From: Xanthobacteraceae bacterium
Lineage (GTDB): Bacteria > Pseudomonadota > Alphaproteobacteria > Rhizobiales > Xanthobacteraceae
Assembly: GCA_030039105.1 (NCBI GenBank)
Contig: JASHQO010000389.1
Location: 1-8,440 of the forward strand
DNA length: 8,440 bases
Direction of reading: 5' to 3'
Shown: positions 1 through 6,398 of the stretch, in pieces
How positions within the stretch are numbered: position 1 is the first letter of the stretch
How the letters are laid out: every line of letters starts with the position of its first letter
Position numbers and translations under genes: made by a program
Notes under the pieces: generated by a model
Databases searched by the model: none
What the model saw: the letters and a program-made list of their open reading frames with translations, nothing else
Told to the model about the DNA's origin: nothing

Positions 1-371
1 AGGCCTGCCACAAGTCCGGCCAGACGCGCCCGACGCCGCTGCTGCTGCAATACGCCGCCGGAGACTACAATTGCCTGCATCAGGACCTTTACGGCGAGCT
101 GGTCTTCCCGCTGCAGGCGACGATCCTGTTGTCGGCGCCGGGTCGCGATTTCAGCGGCGGCGAATTCGTCATCACCGAGCAGCGGCCGCGGCTGCAGAGC
201 CGCGCCGAGGTCGTTTCGCTGCAGCAAGGCGACGCCGTCATCTTCGCCGTGCAGCATCGGCCGGTGCAAGGCACCAAGGGCACCTATCGCGTCAACCTGC
301 GTCACGGCGTCAGCCGCATCCGCTCCGGCCACCGCCATACGCTCGGCATCATCTTCCACGACGCCAAATAG
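1..371 (+). CDS. 2OG-Fe(II) oxygenase, C-terminal part (5' end outside window)
   Basis: The reading frame is open from the left edge (first full codon at base 3) to TAG at 369-371, giving 122 residues. They match the C-terminal half of the double-stranded beta-helix 2-oxoglutarate/Fe(II) dioxygenases (prolyl-4-hydroxylase-like). The iron-binding HxD is seen as H26-Q27-D28 in 'LHQDLYGE'. The GGEF strand is at 52-55, the third iron ligand is probably H101 in 'RHGVS', and R111, ten residues later, fits the 2-oxoglutarate-binding arginine. A core with both halves of the metal site present suggests an active enzyme. Family members use O2 and 2-oxoglutarate to hydroxylate a substrate, releasing succinate and CO2. 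The substrate cannot be told from this fragment. There is no membrane segment in the visible part, so it is probably cytoplasmic. The gene converges on the DUF1772 gene and a stem-loop lies 13 bases past its stop. Confidence 0.88.
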   Translation, partial: ACHKSGQTRPTPLLLQYAAGDYNCLHQDLYGELVFPLQATILLSAPGRDFSGGEFVITEQRPRLQSRAEVVSLQQGDAVIFAVQHRPVQGTKGTYRVNLRHGVSRIRSGHRHTLGIIFHDAK

Positions 372-384
372 CAACGCAGGCTTG

Positions 385-420
385 CCGGGCGCAGCGCAGC
401 GTGATGCGCTGCAGACCCGG
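385..420. terminator. stem-loop after the dioxygenase gene, possible terminator
   Basis: A two-tier hairpin: the inner stem GCAGCGCA (391-398) pairs perfectly with TGCGCTGC (405-412) around a 6-nt loop, and the outer stem CCGGG (385-389) pairs with CCCGG (416-420). It starts 13 bases after the dioxygenase stop and sits in the gap between convergent genes (372-521). There is no T-run on either side, so a classical intrinsic terminator is not proven. It could instead protect the 3' end of the transcript. Confidence 0.45.
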
Positions 421-521
421 GACCTTCGCAAGCTCGCCGCGCGCTGTGCCGAGTCTGTGACGATCCGGCATCGGCGGTGCAACATTTCATGGTGCACCGC
501 ATCCGGGAAACCAGTCGCGGA

Positions 522-959
522 TTACTGCGGCATTGCGATCGGCCAGATAAAGGCGCCGGTCGCCAGAATGCCGAGCGCGGTGCGGACCGCGTGCAGGCGC
601 GCCCATTTCACGATTAGCGCGCGCGACGCGGCGCCGGCTTTGCCCTTCTCCATCGCGTTGAGCTGATCGTTGACCGGTTTGATGACGAGGAGCGTGTAGG
701 GCCAGTTCGCCAGGATCAGGATCGCGCCCGGCCACCACCGCCAGTCGCCGCTCTGGAAGGCGGCAACCACGCCGAAGATGCCCGACAGCAAGGCGAGACC
801 TGCCTGCATCTTGGTGGCACGGGCGTAGCCGAGCTTCCATTGCGCCAAGAGGCTCGCGTCGTCGAGCGCCAAACGCGCCGGCTGCTCGGCTTCGTTGACA
901 TAGTACGCAGCGCCCGCAAATGCGGCGGCGAAAGCAAGCGCGGTCGGACCGGTGATCAT
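522..959 (-). CDS. DUF1772-family (anthrone oxygenase-like) small membrane protein
   Basis: A 145-residue protein with four predicted membrane helices at about residues 4-21, 51-69, 76-94 and 125-143. Conserved-looking features of the DUF1772 family are visible: 'KMQAGLALLSG' at the start of helix 2 and the motif 'ANWPYTLLVIKPVN' at 84-97, which leads into a polar loop. Some relatives are called anthrone oxygenases, but most bacterial members have no proven activity, so no reaction is assigned. The ATG at 957-959 was chosen because GAGGAAG lies a few bases upstream. An upstream in-frame ATG at 1046 would overlap the hydrolase gene by 77 bases and adds a tail with no family likeness. The gene starts 10 bases after the hydrolase stop, and its Shine-Dalgarno abuts that stop, which points to co-transcription and coupled translation. 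Confidence 0.78.
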   Translation of the reverse strand: MITGPTALAFAAAFAGAAYYVNEAEQPARLALDDASLLAQWKLGYARATKMQAGLALLSGIFGVVAAFQSGDWRWWPGAILILANWPYTLLVIKPVNDQLNAMEKGKAGAASRALIVKWARLHAVRTALGILATGAFIWPIAMPQ

Positions 960-969
960 CGCGTCTTCC

Positions 970-1836
970 TCACGCGTTGGCCGGCGCGCGATGCGCCATC
1001 CAGCGGCCGGCTTCGGCGGCGGCGAACAGCTCGGCGAGCGCCGCATTGACCGCGGCCGGCTCTTCGCTGGTGATAGTGTGGCTGGCGCGCGGGACCACCA
1101 GAAGCCCCGCAGTCGGCGCCGTCCGCTTGAGGAAGACGCTGCCGTCGAGGCAGCTCTCGTCCTCGTCGCCGACGATGATGAGCAGCGGCACGGAATATGT
1201 CTTCAGCTCCGGCTCGAGGTCCCAAAGGTTCGGCCGCTTGCTCTGCAGCATCGCCATGGTCAGCGCGTGGCCCTGTGCCGAGTGCTCCGACAGCATGCGG
1301 ATGAACTCGGCGTAGCCGCGCGGGTCCTTGTGCTTGTGAGTTTGGCGCATCTGGCCGGCGCCGTAGATTCTTGCCGCTTCCGCCATGCCCTTTTCCAGAA
1401 ACATCGTCGAGGTCTCGAGCGCCATCTTGCGCATGGCGTCGCGCTGCGCCGGATCGGGCAGCGAGCCCCAGCCGCAGCCGGCCGCGGCCACCGAGATGCA
1501 GCGATCCGGATGACGCAAGCCGACATGCACCGCGGTGTAAGCGCCCATGGAGTGGCCGACCACGTGCGCCTTCTCGATGCCGAGCGCGTCCATCAGCGCG
1601 ACAACGTCGGCACGCGCGATGTCCTGGCCATAACGCGCCGGATCGTCGGGAATGTCGGACGGCGGATAGCCGCGCTGGCTATAGGTGACGCAGCGATTGG
1701 TGCGCGCGAAGTAGCGCATCTGCGGCTCCCACTGCCGATAATCGCCGGCGAATTCATGGACGAACACGACCGGCGTGCCGGTGCCGACTTCCTCGTAGTA
1801 GAGGTTGGTGCCGTCGGCGGTTTTGATCTTCGGCAT
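970..1836 (-). CDS. alpha/beta-fold hydrolase
   Basis: A 288-residue single-domain alpha/beta hydrolase, the usual length for the fold, with no signal peptide and probably cytoplasmic. The nucleophile elbow is G94-H95-S96-M97-G98 with S96 as nucleophile. The acid is probably D224 in 'VGDEDES' (D226 is the alternative), and the catalytic histidine is H253 in 'RASHTI'. The oxyanion-hole strand after beta-3 reads 'VFVHEFAGD' (25-32), with HEFAG replacing the common HGxPG. Residues 125-205 form the variable helical cap that sets specificity. The reaction class is hydrolysis of an ester, lactone or C-C bond. The substrate cannot be read from the sequence. Start ATG 1834-1836 has a GAGG about 9 bases upstream. 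It is first in a unit with the DUF1772 gene. An upstream palindrome may be regulatory. Confidence 0.88.
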   Translation of the reverse strand: MPKIKTADGTNLYYEEVGTGTPVVFVHEFAGDYRQWEPQMRYFARTNRCVTYSQRGYPPSDIPDDPARYGQDIARADVVALMDALGIEKAHVVGHSMGAYTAVHVGLRHPDRCISVAAAGCGWGSLPDPAQRDAMRKMALETSTMFLEKGMAEAARIYGAGQMRQTHKHKDPRGYAEFIRMLSEHSAQGHALTMAMLQSKRPNLWDLEPELKTYSVPLLIIVGDEDESCLDGSVFLKRTAPTAGLLVVPRASHTITSEEPAAVNAALAELFAAAEAGRWMAHRAPANA

Positions 1837-1870
1837 GATTTCTTGCCTCGCTTGCCCGGTCAGGAATGAA

Positions 1871-1890
1871 CGATGCCGCGCGCGGCATCG
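1871..1890. promoter_or_regulatory. perfect 20-bp palindrome upstream of the hydrolase gene
   Basis: The half-site CGATGCCGCG is followed directly by its exact reverse complement, with no spacer. It lies 34 bases upstream of the hydrolase ATG. A spacer-free perfect palindrome in a leader fits either an operator for a dimeric regulator or a cruciform/hairpin in the 5' UTR. The sequence does not decide between them. No regulator gene lies in the window. Confidence 0.45.
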
Positions 1891-1929
1891 GAGAGATCGA
1901 CTAATTTCATTTCTTTAGCTGCCCTATCC

Positions 1930-1951
1930 CCTAGCGAGACCGCATGCTAGG
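1930..1951. promoter_or_regulatory. interrupted inverted repeat CCTAGC-N10-GCTAGG
   Basis: A six-base arm CCTAGC (1930-1935) is matched exactly by GCTAGG (1946-1951) across 10 bases, so the arm centres are 16 bases apart (about 1.5 helical turns). It sits in the only AT-richer stretch (about 1900-1975) between the hydrolase start and the repeat cluster, where the hydrolase promoter should be. This could be an operator. I see no convincing -35/-10 pair nearby. Confidence 0.3.
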
Positions 1952-1984
1952 AAATTGCGAAATATCCTGCAAATCGCCAGCCGC

Positions 1985-2098
1985 CGTCATTGCCAGGCGC
2001 CGTCATTGCCAGGCGCCGTCATTGCCAAGCGCGAAAGCGGCGAAGCAATCCAGTGCCGCAGCTCAGCGCCGGATTGCTTCGCTTCGCTCGCAATGACG
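1985..2098. repeat. REP/BIME-like inverted repeat with triplicated left arm (element 1)
   Basis: The element is an imperfect inverted repeat. The left arm (2017-2051) begins CGTCATTGC and ends GAAGCAATCC. The right arm (2071-2098) begins GGATTGCTTCGC and ends GCAATGACG. The first 16 bases of the left arm are present three times in tandem at 1985, 2001 and 2017. The first two copies are identical and the third differs at one base. It ends three bases before the Ntn-hydrolase stop codon, so that gene's transcript would carry the hairpin at its 3' end. Three further relatives occur in this window. Confidence 0.85.
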
Positions 2099-2101
2099 AG
2101 A

Positions 2102-3172
2102 CTACGCCGCGACCGGCGCGACCTCGCACACTTGCGTCACCGGCTCGGGCAGGACGTCGCCGGCAAGCTCGTAGCCGACGACGCGCAAAGTGCCGGCTGC
2201 CGGGCTCATGGCGACCGCAAGTCGCGTGTAGGGATTGAGCACCGGCGCGCAGACCCAATCGAAGCCGTCCTCGGCCACGCGGCCGTCCCAATTCGCCAGC
2301 GCATCGCGCTTGTGCCGGCTGTGATCGGTCGCCTCCATAAACGAAGAGACCAGGAAACGCTTGGCGCTGATGCGGCCTTCCCAGCCCGGACGGCTCGGTA
2401 CCCAATCGTTGGCGCAGCACAGGTCGTGCTCGCGGGTGATGAAATCGGTCTCGGTACGCTCGATGATGCAGCGCTCGTGGGCAGCGCAGCCGGCCAGGAT
2501 GAATATCACCGGCCGCGCCACTGGCGTCGTCTCCAAGGCGCGCCGCGCGTCAGAAAAATCCTTGCAGGTCTCGAACACCTGCCGCAGTAGCTGATCGGGC
2601 GGCATGTGACGCACGCGGGCAAAAATGTTCAGCGCATTGGCGGCAAAGTCGAACGGCCGCAGCCATTGATGGGCGGTGCGGCGCCACATCGGCGCCTGAT
2701 TGATGCAGGCGGTAAAGCGGCCGGGCGCCATTGCGGTGAGCGTACCGACATAGCCCGGCCAGGTGGCGCTGAAGAAATCGCCGGCCGCACCGCGCATCTG
2801 CGTCACCGCGACATGGCGGCCGAGGCCCCGGAACGGCCAATCGAGCGTGCGGACGATCCACGGCACGCCGTCCTGCAGCAGCGCCCGTGACGTGCAGCCC
2901 CACTGATACGAGGCGTTGAGCAGCCAGACGCCGGAGATATCGAGCGCGGCGGCGATCTGCCCGATCTCTGCCACATAGGGCGAGCGCGACGCCGTGAGCC
3001 AGCGCCGCGCCGCCCGGTCGAGCGCCGGCAGCAGCGGAGACACCGCACGCGGAAAAAAGCCGAGACAAGCGTCGCGCAAGGCGCGCGCCTCGACGGCGCT
3101 CTGCCGCGCGTGGCGCAGCGGTCCGCCATCGCGAACGTCGACGATCGGGATTGCCGATAGCGTTGCGCTCAT
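2102..3172 (-). CDS. acid ceramidase/NAAA-like Ntn-hydrolase (linear amide C-N hydrolase superfamily)
   Basis: 356 residues. The segment 'SPYVAEIGQIAAALDI...LLNASYQWGCTS' (64-95) matches the beta-domain-to-catalytic junction of acid ceramidase and N-acylethanolamine acid amidase, which ends in a CTS nucleophile. C93 is the predicted nucleophile, R108 and D111 follow at nearly the spacing known for human acid ceramidase (C143, R159, D162), and N255 with R261 or R267 may supply the remaining active-site residues. Such enzymes cleave themselves before the cysteine to expose it as the new N-terminus, so about 92 residues would form the small chain. They hydrolyse linear amides such as N-acyl lipids. 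The real substrate is unknown. No signal peptide is seen, so it is probably cytoplasmic, unlike the lysosomal relatives. ATG 3170-3172 lacks a clear Shine-Dalgarno, so the start is less certain. It is divergent from the TctC gene at 3307. Confidence 0.68.
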   Translation of the reverse strand: MSATLSAIPIVDVRDGGPLRHARQSAVEARALRDACLGFFPRAVSPLLPALDRAARRWLTASRSPYVAEIGQIAAALDISGVWLLNASYQWGCTSRALLQDGVPWIVRTLDWPFRGLGRHVAVTQMRGAAGDFFSATWPGYVGTLTAMAPGRFTACINQAPMWRRTAHQWLRPFDFAANALNIFARVRHMPPDQLLRQVFETCKDFSDARRALETTPVARPVIFILAGCAAHERCIIERTETDFITREHDLCCANDWVPSRPGWEGRISAKRFLVSSFMEATDHSRHKRDALANWDGRVAEDGFDWVCAPVLNPYTRLAVAMSPAAGTLRVVGYELAGDVLPEPVTQVCEVAPVAA

Positions 3173-3306
3173 GATGCGAAATGCCGCGACTTGGTCACGT
3201 CTTTGGCCCTTCCGAACGATTCGACGATAGTATAGTGCGGTAAAAGCTATCTAAGGATTACGCGACGAAACGCCAAGGAAGCGCAGGAAACTCCAGGGAA
3301 AGCGCC
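3173..3306. promoter_or_regulatory. divergent promoter region between the Ntn-hydrolase and tctC-type genes
   Basis: A 134-bp gap between divergent starts. Around 3227-3236 the sequence ATAGTATAGT gives a -10-like TATAGT on the + strand (3231-3236) and an overlapping TATACT on the - strand (3229-3234). No good -35 hexamer is found at the right distance for either. An AGGGA about 7 bases before ATG 3307 can serve as ribosome binding site for the + strand gene. Confidence 0.35.
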
Positions 3307-4284
3307 ATGACAATTGCCCGCCGCGGACTGCTGAAATTGGCCGTGTCGGCGGCCGCGATGCCGGCAGTCGCGCGTCTGGCGCGGGCCGATACCTATCCGT
3401 CGCATCCGGTGCATCTCGTCGTGCCGCAGGCCGCCGGCAGCTCGACCGACATTCACGCCCGCCTGATCGGACAATATTTGTCCGAGCACCTCGGCCAGCC
3501 CTTCGTCGTCGACGTCAAGCCCGGCGCCGGCGGCAATATCGGCACCGAGGCCGTGGTGCGTTCGCCGGCCGACGGCTACACCCTGCTCACGGTGAATTCG
3601 CAGAACGCCATCAGCCCGGCGCTCTATCCCGAGCTGGCCTTCAATTTCATCCGCGACATCGCGCCGATCGGGCAGATCAGCATCGCGCCGCTGATCATGG
3701 AAGTGAATCCATCGGTGCCGGCCAAGACCGTTGCGGAATTCATCGCCTATGCCAAGGCCAATCCGGGCAAGATCAGCATGGCTTCGGCCGGCGTCGGCGG
3801 CCCGCAGCATCTCGCCGGCGAATTGTTCAAGGCGATGACAGGCCTCAACATCGTGCACGTGCCCTATCGTGGCTCGACGCCGGCGGTCGCCGACATGCTG
3901 GCCGGCCAGGTGCAGTTGATGTTCGACGTCACGCCCACCGCGCTGCCGCAGATCAAGGCCGGCAAGCTGCGGCCGCTCGCGGTGACCACCAAGGTGCGCC
4001 TCGACGCGCTGCCCGATATTCCCGCGTTGTCCGACGTCCTGCCCGGCTACGAAGCCGAAGGCTGGCTCGGCATGGGCGCGCCGACCGGGACGCCGGCCGA
4101 CATCATCGCCACGCTCAACAAGCAGATCAACGCCGCGCTGGCCGAACCGGCGATCAAGCAGCGCTTGATCGATATCGGCGTCGTCGTTCAAGGCGGCTCG
4201 GCGGCGGACTTCGGCAAGTTCATCGCCAGCGAGACCGCGAAGTGGGGCAAGGTAATCAAGGACGCCGGCATCAAGCCGGATTAG
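3307..4284 (+). CDS. TctC/Bug-family tripartite tricarboxylate transporter substrate-binding protein (Tat-type signal)
   Basis: 325 residues, typical of the Bug (TctC) family of periplasmic solute-binding proteins. The N-terminus 'ARRGLLKLA' (4-12) is a twin-arginine motif followed by a hydrophobic stretch, with probable cleavage after 'ARA' at 25-27. The mature protein opens 'DTYPSHPVHLVVPQAAG', the standard first strand and binding loop. It continues through 'GAGGNIG' (73-79), 'SPADGYTL' (86-93) and 'VPYRGSTPAVADMLAGQV', all family signatures. These proteins clamp carboxylated small molecules through two binding loops and normally hand them to the TctAB membrane pair. No TctA or TctB is encoded here, so the protein is an orphan whose ligand is unknown. 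It is clearly homologous to the Bug protein at 5424-6398 but far from identical. A compound repeat follows nine bases after its stop. Confidence 0.92.
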   Translation: MTIARRGLLKLAVSAAAMPAVARLARADTYPSHPVHLVVPQAAGSSTDIHARLIGQYLSEHLGQPFVVDVKPGAGGNIGTEAVVRSPADGYTLLTVNSQNAISPALYPELAFNFIRDIAPIGQISIAPLIMEVNPSVPAKTVAEFIAYAKANPGKISMASAGVGGPQHLAGELFKAMTGLNIVHVPYRGSTPAVADMLAGQVQLMFDVTPTALPQIKAGKLRPLAVTTKVRLDALPDIPALSDVLPGYEAEGWLGMGAPTGTPADIIATLNKQINAALAEPAIKQRLIDIGVVVQGGSAADFGKFIASETAKWGKVIKDAGIKPD

Positions 4285-4293
4285 AGTCGCACT

Positions 4294-4494
4294 CGTCATT
4301 GCGAGGAGCCAACGGAGCCTCGTCATTGCGCGCGAAGCGACGCAATCCAGAACGGCGGCGTCGCGCCGGAGCGCTTCGTCGCGGAACTTATCATCGGGCC
4401 GGCCGCTTCGGGCCGGATCCGTCGGCTCCTCGCGGCGCGTTTTGGAAAAAGCCGAATCGCAGCGCTGGATTGCTTCGCTTCGCTCGCAATGGCG
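4294..4494. repeat. compound REP/BIME-like repeat with nested arms (element 2)
   Basis: Two successive left arms begin with CGTCATTGCG, at 4294 and 4321. The first continues GAGGAGCCAACGG. The second continues into GAAGCGACGCAATCCAG. The inner 56 bp (4378-4433) end in GGCTCCTCGC, complementary to the first left arm, and the outer right arm (4465-4494) reads CTGGATTGCTTCGC...GCAATGGCG. The structure is therefore two inverted repeats with staggered arms, as if one copy inserted beside or into another. It fills most of the 329-bp gap between the TctC gene and the carbonic anhydrase gene. Confidence 0.85.
4378..4433 (-). repeat. 56-bp internal repeat module, copy A
   Basis: Read on the - strand, this block aligns without gaps to 7727-7782 on the + strand, with six differences in 56, all of them transitions. 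It holds a small hairpin, CCGGCC-CGAAGC-GGCCGG on that strand. The copies are in opposite orientation and about 3.3 kb apart. Confidence 0.85.
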
Positions 4495-4603
4495 GAACGC
4501 GCCGTTAAGGCCGCGGCAACGACGCCAAACGATAAAGTGCGGGCGCGCATTGACGGAATCCCCCGGCCGGTGGCAAACGAATTTGTTTTGGCGGCGGGCT
4601 TTT

Positions 4604-4616
4604 GGAGGCAACGATG
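4604..4616 (+). promoter_or_regulatory. strong ribosome binding site deciding the carbonic anhydrase start
   Basis: GGAGG at 4604-4608 is followed by five bases and ATG 4614-4616. The Shine-Dalgarno excludes the in-frame TTG at 4602, which overlaps it. Confidence 0.8.
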
Positions 4617-5342
4617 TGCGAATTCTGTGCAACGCCGGGCCGGCACGCAACGTTGGCGCGGCGAAATTTTTTGCAGGTGGCGGGCGTCGCCGCCGCCGGC
4701 TTGGCGCTGGCGCCGCGCGGCGCGCTCGCCAAGGAGCCGCCGAAGCCCGGCAACGTGCTGTCGCCCGACGCGGCGCTCGATCGCCTGATGAAGGGCAATA
4801 CCCGCTACGTCGACGGACTCACCGCTCGGCACGATTTCAAGCATGAACGCGAAGCGCTGAGCGCGGGACAAAATCCGTTCGCCGCGGTGCTGAGCTGCGC
4901 CGACTCGCGCATCGCGCCGGAGCTGTGCTTCGACACCGCCCGCGGCGACGTCTTCGTCTGCCGCGTCGCCGGCAATTTCGCCAACGACGACATCGTCGCC
5001 AGCCTCGAATACGCGGTGGCGGTGCTCAACACGCCGCTGATCATGGTGCTGGGCCACGACGCCTGCGGCGCAGTCGACGCCACCATCAAATCGGTCAAGG
5101 ACGGCACGGCGCTGCCCGGCCACTTGCCCTCGCTGGTCGCCGCACTGAAGCCGGCCGTCGATGCCGTCAAGGACAAGCCCGGCGACATGCTCGCCAACGC
5201 CATCCGCAGCAACGTTTCGCTCAACGTCGACAAGCTCAAGGCGGCGGCGCCGATCCTCAAAGCCGCGGCCGACGACAAGAAGATCCGCGTCGTCGGCGCG
5301 GTCTACGAATTGAAAACCGGACGGGTTGCGCTGCTCAGCTAG
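4614..5342 (+). CDS. exported beta-class carbonic anhydrase
   Basis: 242 residues. It interconverts CO2 and bicarbonate with a zinc centre. The beta-class zinc signature is complete: C95 and D97 in 'SCADSR' (94-99, with R99 as dyad partner of D97), then H148 and C151 in 'VLGHDACGAV'. 'GDVFVCRVAGN' (111-121) is also typical. The N-terminus carries a twin-arginine signal 'ARRNFLQVAG' (15-24), a hydrophobic stretch to about 33 and probable cleavage after 'ALA' (37-39). The folded, metal-loaded enzyme would thus be exported by Tat to the periplasm, where it could help convert CO2 and bicarbonate for uptake or pH balance. A CxxC (C2, C5) precedes the signal and would be lost on cleavage. Its stop touches a repeat and the next gene is convergent. 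A TTGACG at 4550-4555 may be a -35, but no good -10 follows it. Confidence 0.93.
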   Translation: MCEFCATPGRHATLARRNFLQVAGVAAAGLALAPRGALAKEPPKPGNVLSPDAALDRLMKGNTRYVDGLTARHDFKHEREALSAGQNPFAAVLSCADSRIAPELCFDTARGDVFVCRVAGNFANDDIVASLEYAVAVLNTPLIMVLGHDACGAVDATIKSVKDGTALPGHLPSLVAALKPAVDAVKDKPGDMLANAIRSNVSLNVDKLKAAAPILKAAADDKKIRVVGAVYELKTGRVALLS

Positions 5343-5422
5343 CGTCATTGCGAGCGAAGCGAAGCAATCAAGACCGAAACGCCACACTGGATTGCTTCGT
5401 CGCTTTGCTCCTCGCAATGACG
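5343..5422. repeat. REP/BIME-like inverted repeat filling a convergent gap (element 3); likely bidirectional 3' hairpin
   Basis: The left arm (5343-5369) reads CGTCATTGCGAGCGAAGCG then AAGCAATC. The right arm (about 5388-5422) is its complement with a few extra bases in the GCTTTGCTCC part, ending CTCGCAATGACG. The element begins at the base after the carbonic anhydrase stop (TAG 5340-5342) and ends one base before the stop of the convergent Bug gene (5424-5426). Both transcripts must therefore enter the hairpin at once, so it may serve as a two-way terminator or 3' stabiliser. Confidence 0.85.
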
Positions 5423-5423
5423 A

Positions 5424-6398
5424 TCACTCCGCCTTGATGCCGGCGGCCTTGATGATCGGCCACCACTTGTCGATCTCGGCGCGCTGCAGCGCGCCGAGCG
5501 CTTGCGGCGTCTGCTGATCGGGCGGCGGCAGGTCGAGGCTGAGATCGGCGAAGCGCTTTTGCACCGCCGCATCGGCCATGGCGGCCATCGCCGCGGCGCT
5601 GAGCTTTTGCACGATGTCGCGCGGCGTGCCCTTCGGCGCCCACAGGCCGTACCAGATGTTGATGTAGAGACCCGGCACGCCGGCCTCGTCCACCGTCGGA
5701 ATGTCGGGCAGCGCTTCGAGCCGCGTCTTGGCGGTGACGGCGTAAGCCTTGATCTGGCCGGCGCGCAGCCGCTGCACCGCCTCCGACACCTGATCGAACA
5801 TCACGTCGATGCGCCCGGCCATCATGTCGAGGAGCGCGGGATCGGTGCCGCGATACGGCACGAATTGCAGATGAGTGCCGGTTTGCTCCTCGAAATAAGC
5901 GCCGGAAATGTGCGAGCCGGAGCCGACGCCGGCGGTGCCGATGGTGGCGCTCGGATTGGCCTTGAGCCAGGCGACGAGCTCGCCGAGGTTTTTTGCCGGC
6001 AGCGTGTCGCGGCTGACGATCAGCATCGGATTGGCCGGCAGCCGCGCGAGCGGCTCGAAATCCTTCACCAAGTCGTAGGGCAGCGCGTAGATCGCCCCGT
6101 TGGCCACATGGGTGCTCCAGTGGCCGATGCCGAGCGTGTAGCCGTCGGGCGACGCCTTGGCGACTTTGCCGACGCCGATCGAGCCGGCGGCGCCGGTGAC
6201 GTCCTCGACGATGACGTTTTGTCCGAGCGTGCGGCCCATGTGGTCCGCCATCAAGCGCCCGATCACGTCGGTCGGGCCGCCGGCGGCAAACGGCACCACC
6301 ATGGTGATCGGCCGCGACGGATAGTCGTCGGCGGCTGCACCGGACACGGCGCCGGCCAGCGCGACGGCGAAGCAAACGACGGACAGCACGGTCTTCAT
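5424..6398 (-). CDS. TctC/Bug-family tripartite tricarboxylate transporter substrate-binding protein (Sec-type signal)
   Basis: 324 residues. The N-terminus has one lysine, a hydrophobic core (about 4-18) and 'AAA' before D24, a standard Sec signal peptide without twin arginines. The mature part starts 'DDYPSRPITMVVPFAAGGPTD', followed by 'GAAGSIG' (69-75), 'SPDGYTL' (83-89) and 'VPYRGTDPALLDMMAGRI', all Bug/TctC signatures. It ends 'KAAGIKAE', like the other Bug protein's 'KDAGIKPD'. Its role is periplasmic capture of a small carboxylated ligand. No TctA/TctB is present. The ATG (6396-6398) lies inside the overlap ATGA with the threonine synthase stop, so the two proteins should be made from one message by coupled translation. 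An in-frame ATG at 6494 would extend into the enzyme gene and spoil the signal peptide, so I reject it. Confidence 0.92.
   Translation of the reverse strand: MKTVLSVVCFAVALAGAVSGAAADDYPSRPITMVVPFAAGGPTDVIGRLMADHMGRTLGQNVIVEDVTGAAGSIGVGKVAKASPDGYTLGIGHWSTHVANGAIYALPYDLVKDFEPLARLPANPMLIVSRDTLPAKNLGELVAWLKANPSATIGTAGVGSGSHISGAYFEEQTGTHLQFVPYRGTDPALLDMMAGRIDVMFDQVSEAVQRLRAGQIKAYAVTAKTRLEALPDIPTVDEAGVPGLYINIWYGLWAPKGTPRDIVQKLSAAAMAAMADAAVQKRFADLSLDLPPPDQQTPQALGALQRAEIDKWWPIIKAAGIKAE

Noticed and set aside
952..1869. 305-residue open frame on the + strand opposite the hydrolase
   Set aside because: Antisense shadow. The opposite strand has a full catalytic triad and a Shine-Dalgarno.
1985..2032. 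Three 16-bp tandem units as a CRISPR-like array
   Set aside because: Units are directly adjacent with no spacers, match the arm of an intergenic palindrome, and no cas gene is present.
3247..4650. 467-residue open frame on the - strand across the TctC gene
   Set aside because: It is antisense to a clear Bug protein, starts inside a repeat, and its translation has no recognisable family motif. High GC leaves such shadow frames open.
4323..5417. 364-residue open frame on the - strand opposite the carbonic anhydrase gene
   Set aside because: Begins and ends in repeat sequence and is antisense to a gene with all zinc ligands.
3307..6398. A complete tripartite tricarboxylate transporter locus
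   Set aside because: Only the binding-protein component is present, twice. No multi-spanning TctA or TctB gene is in the window.
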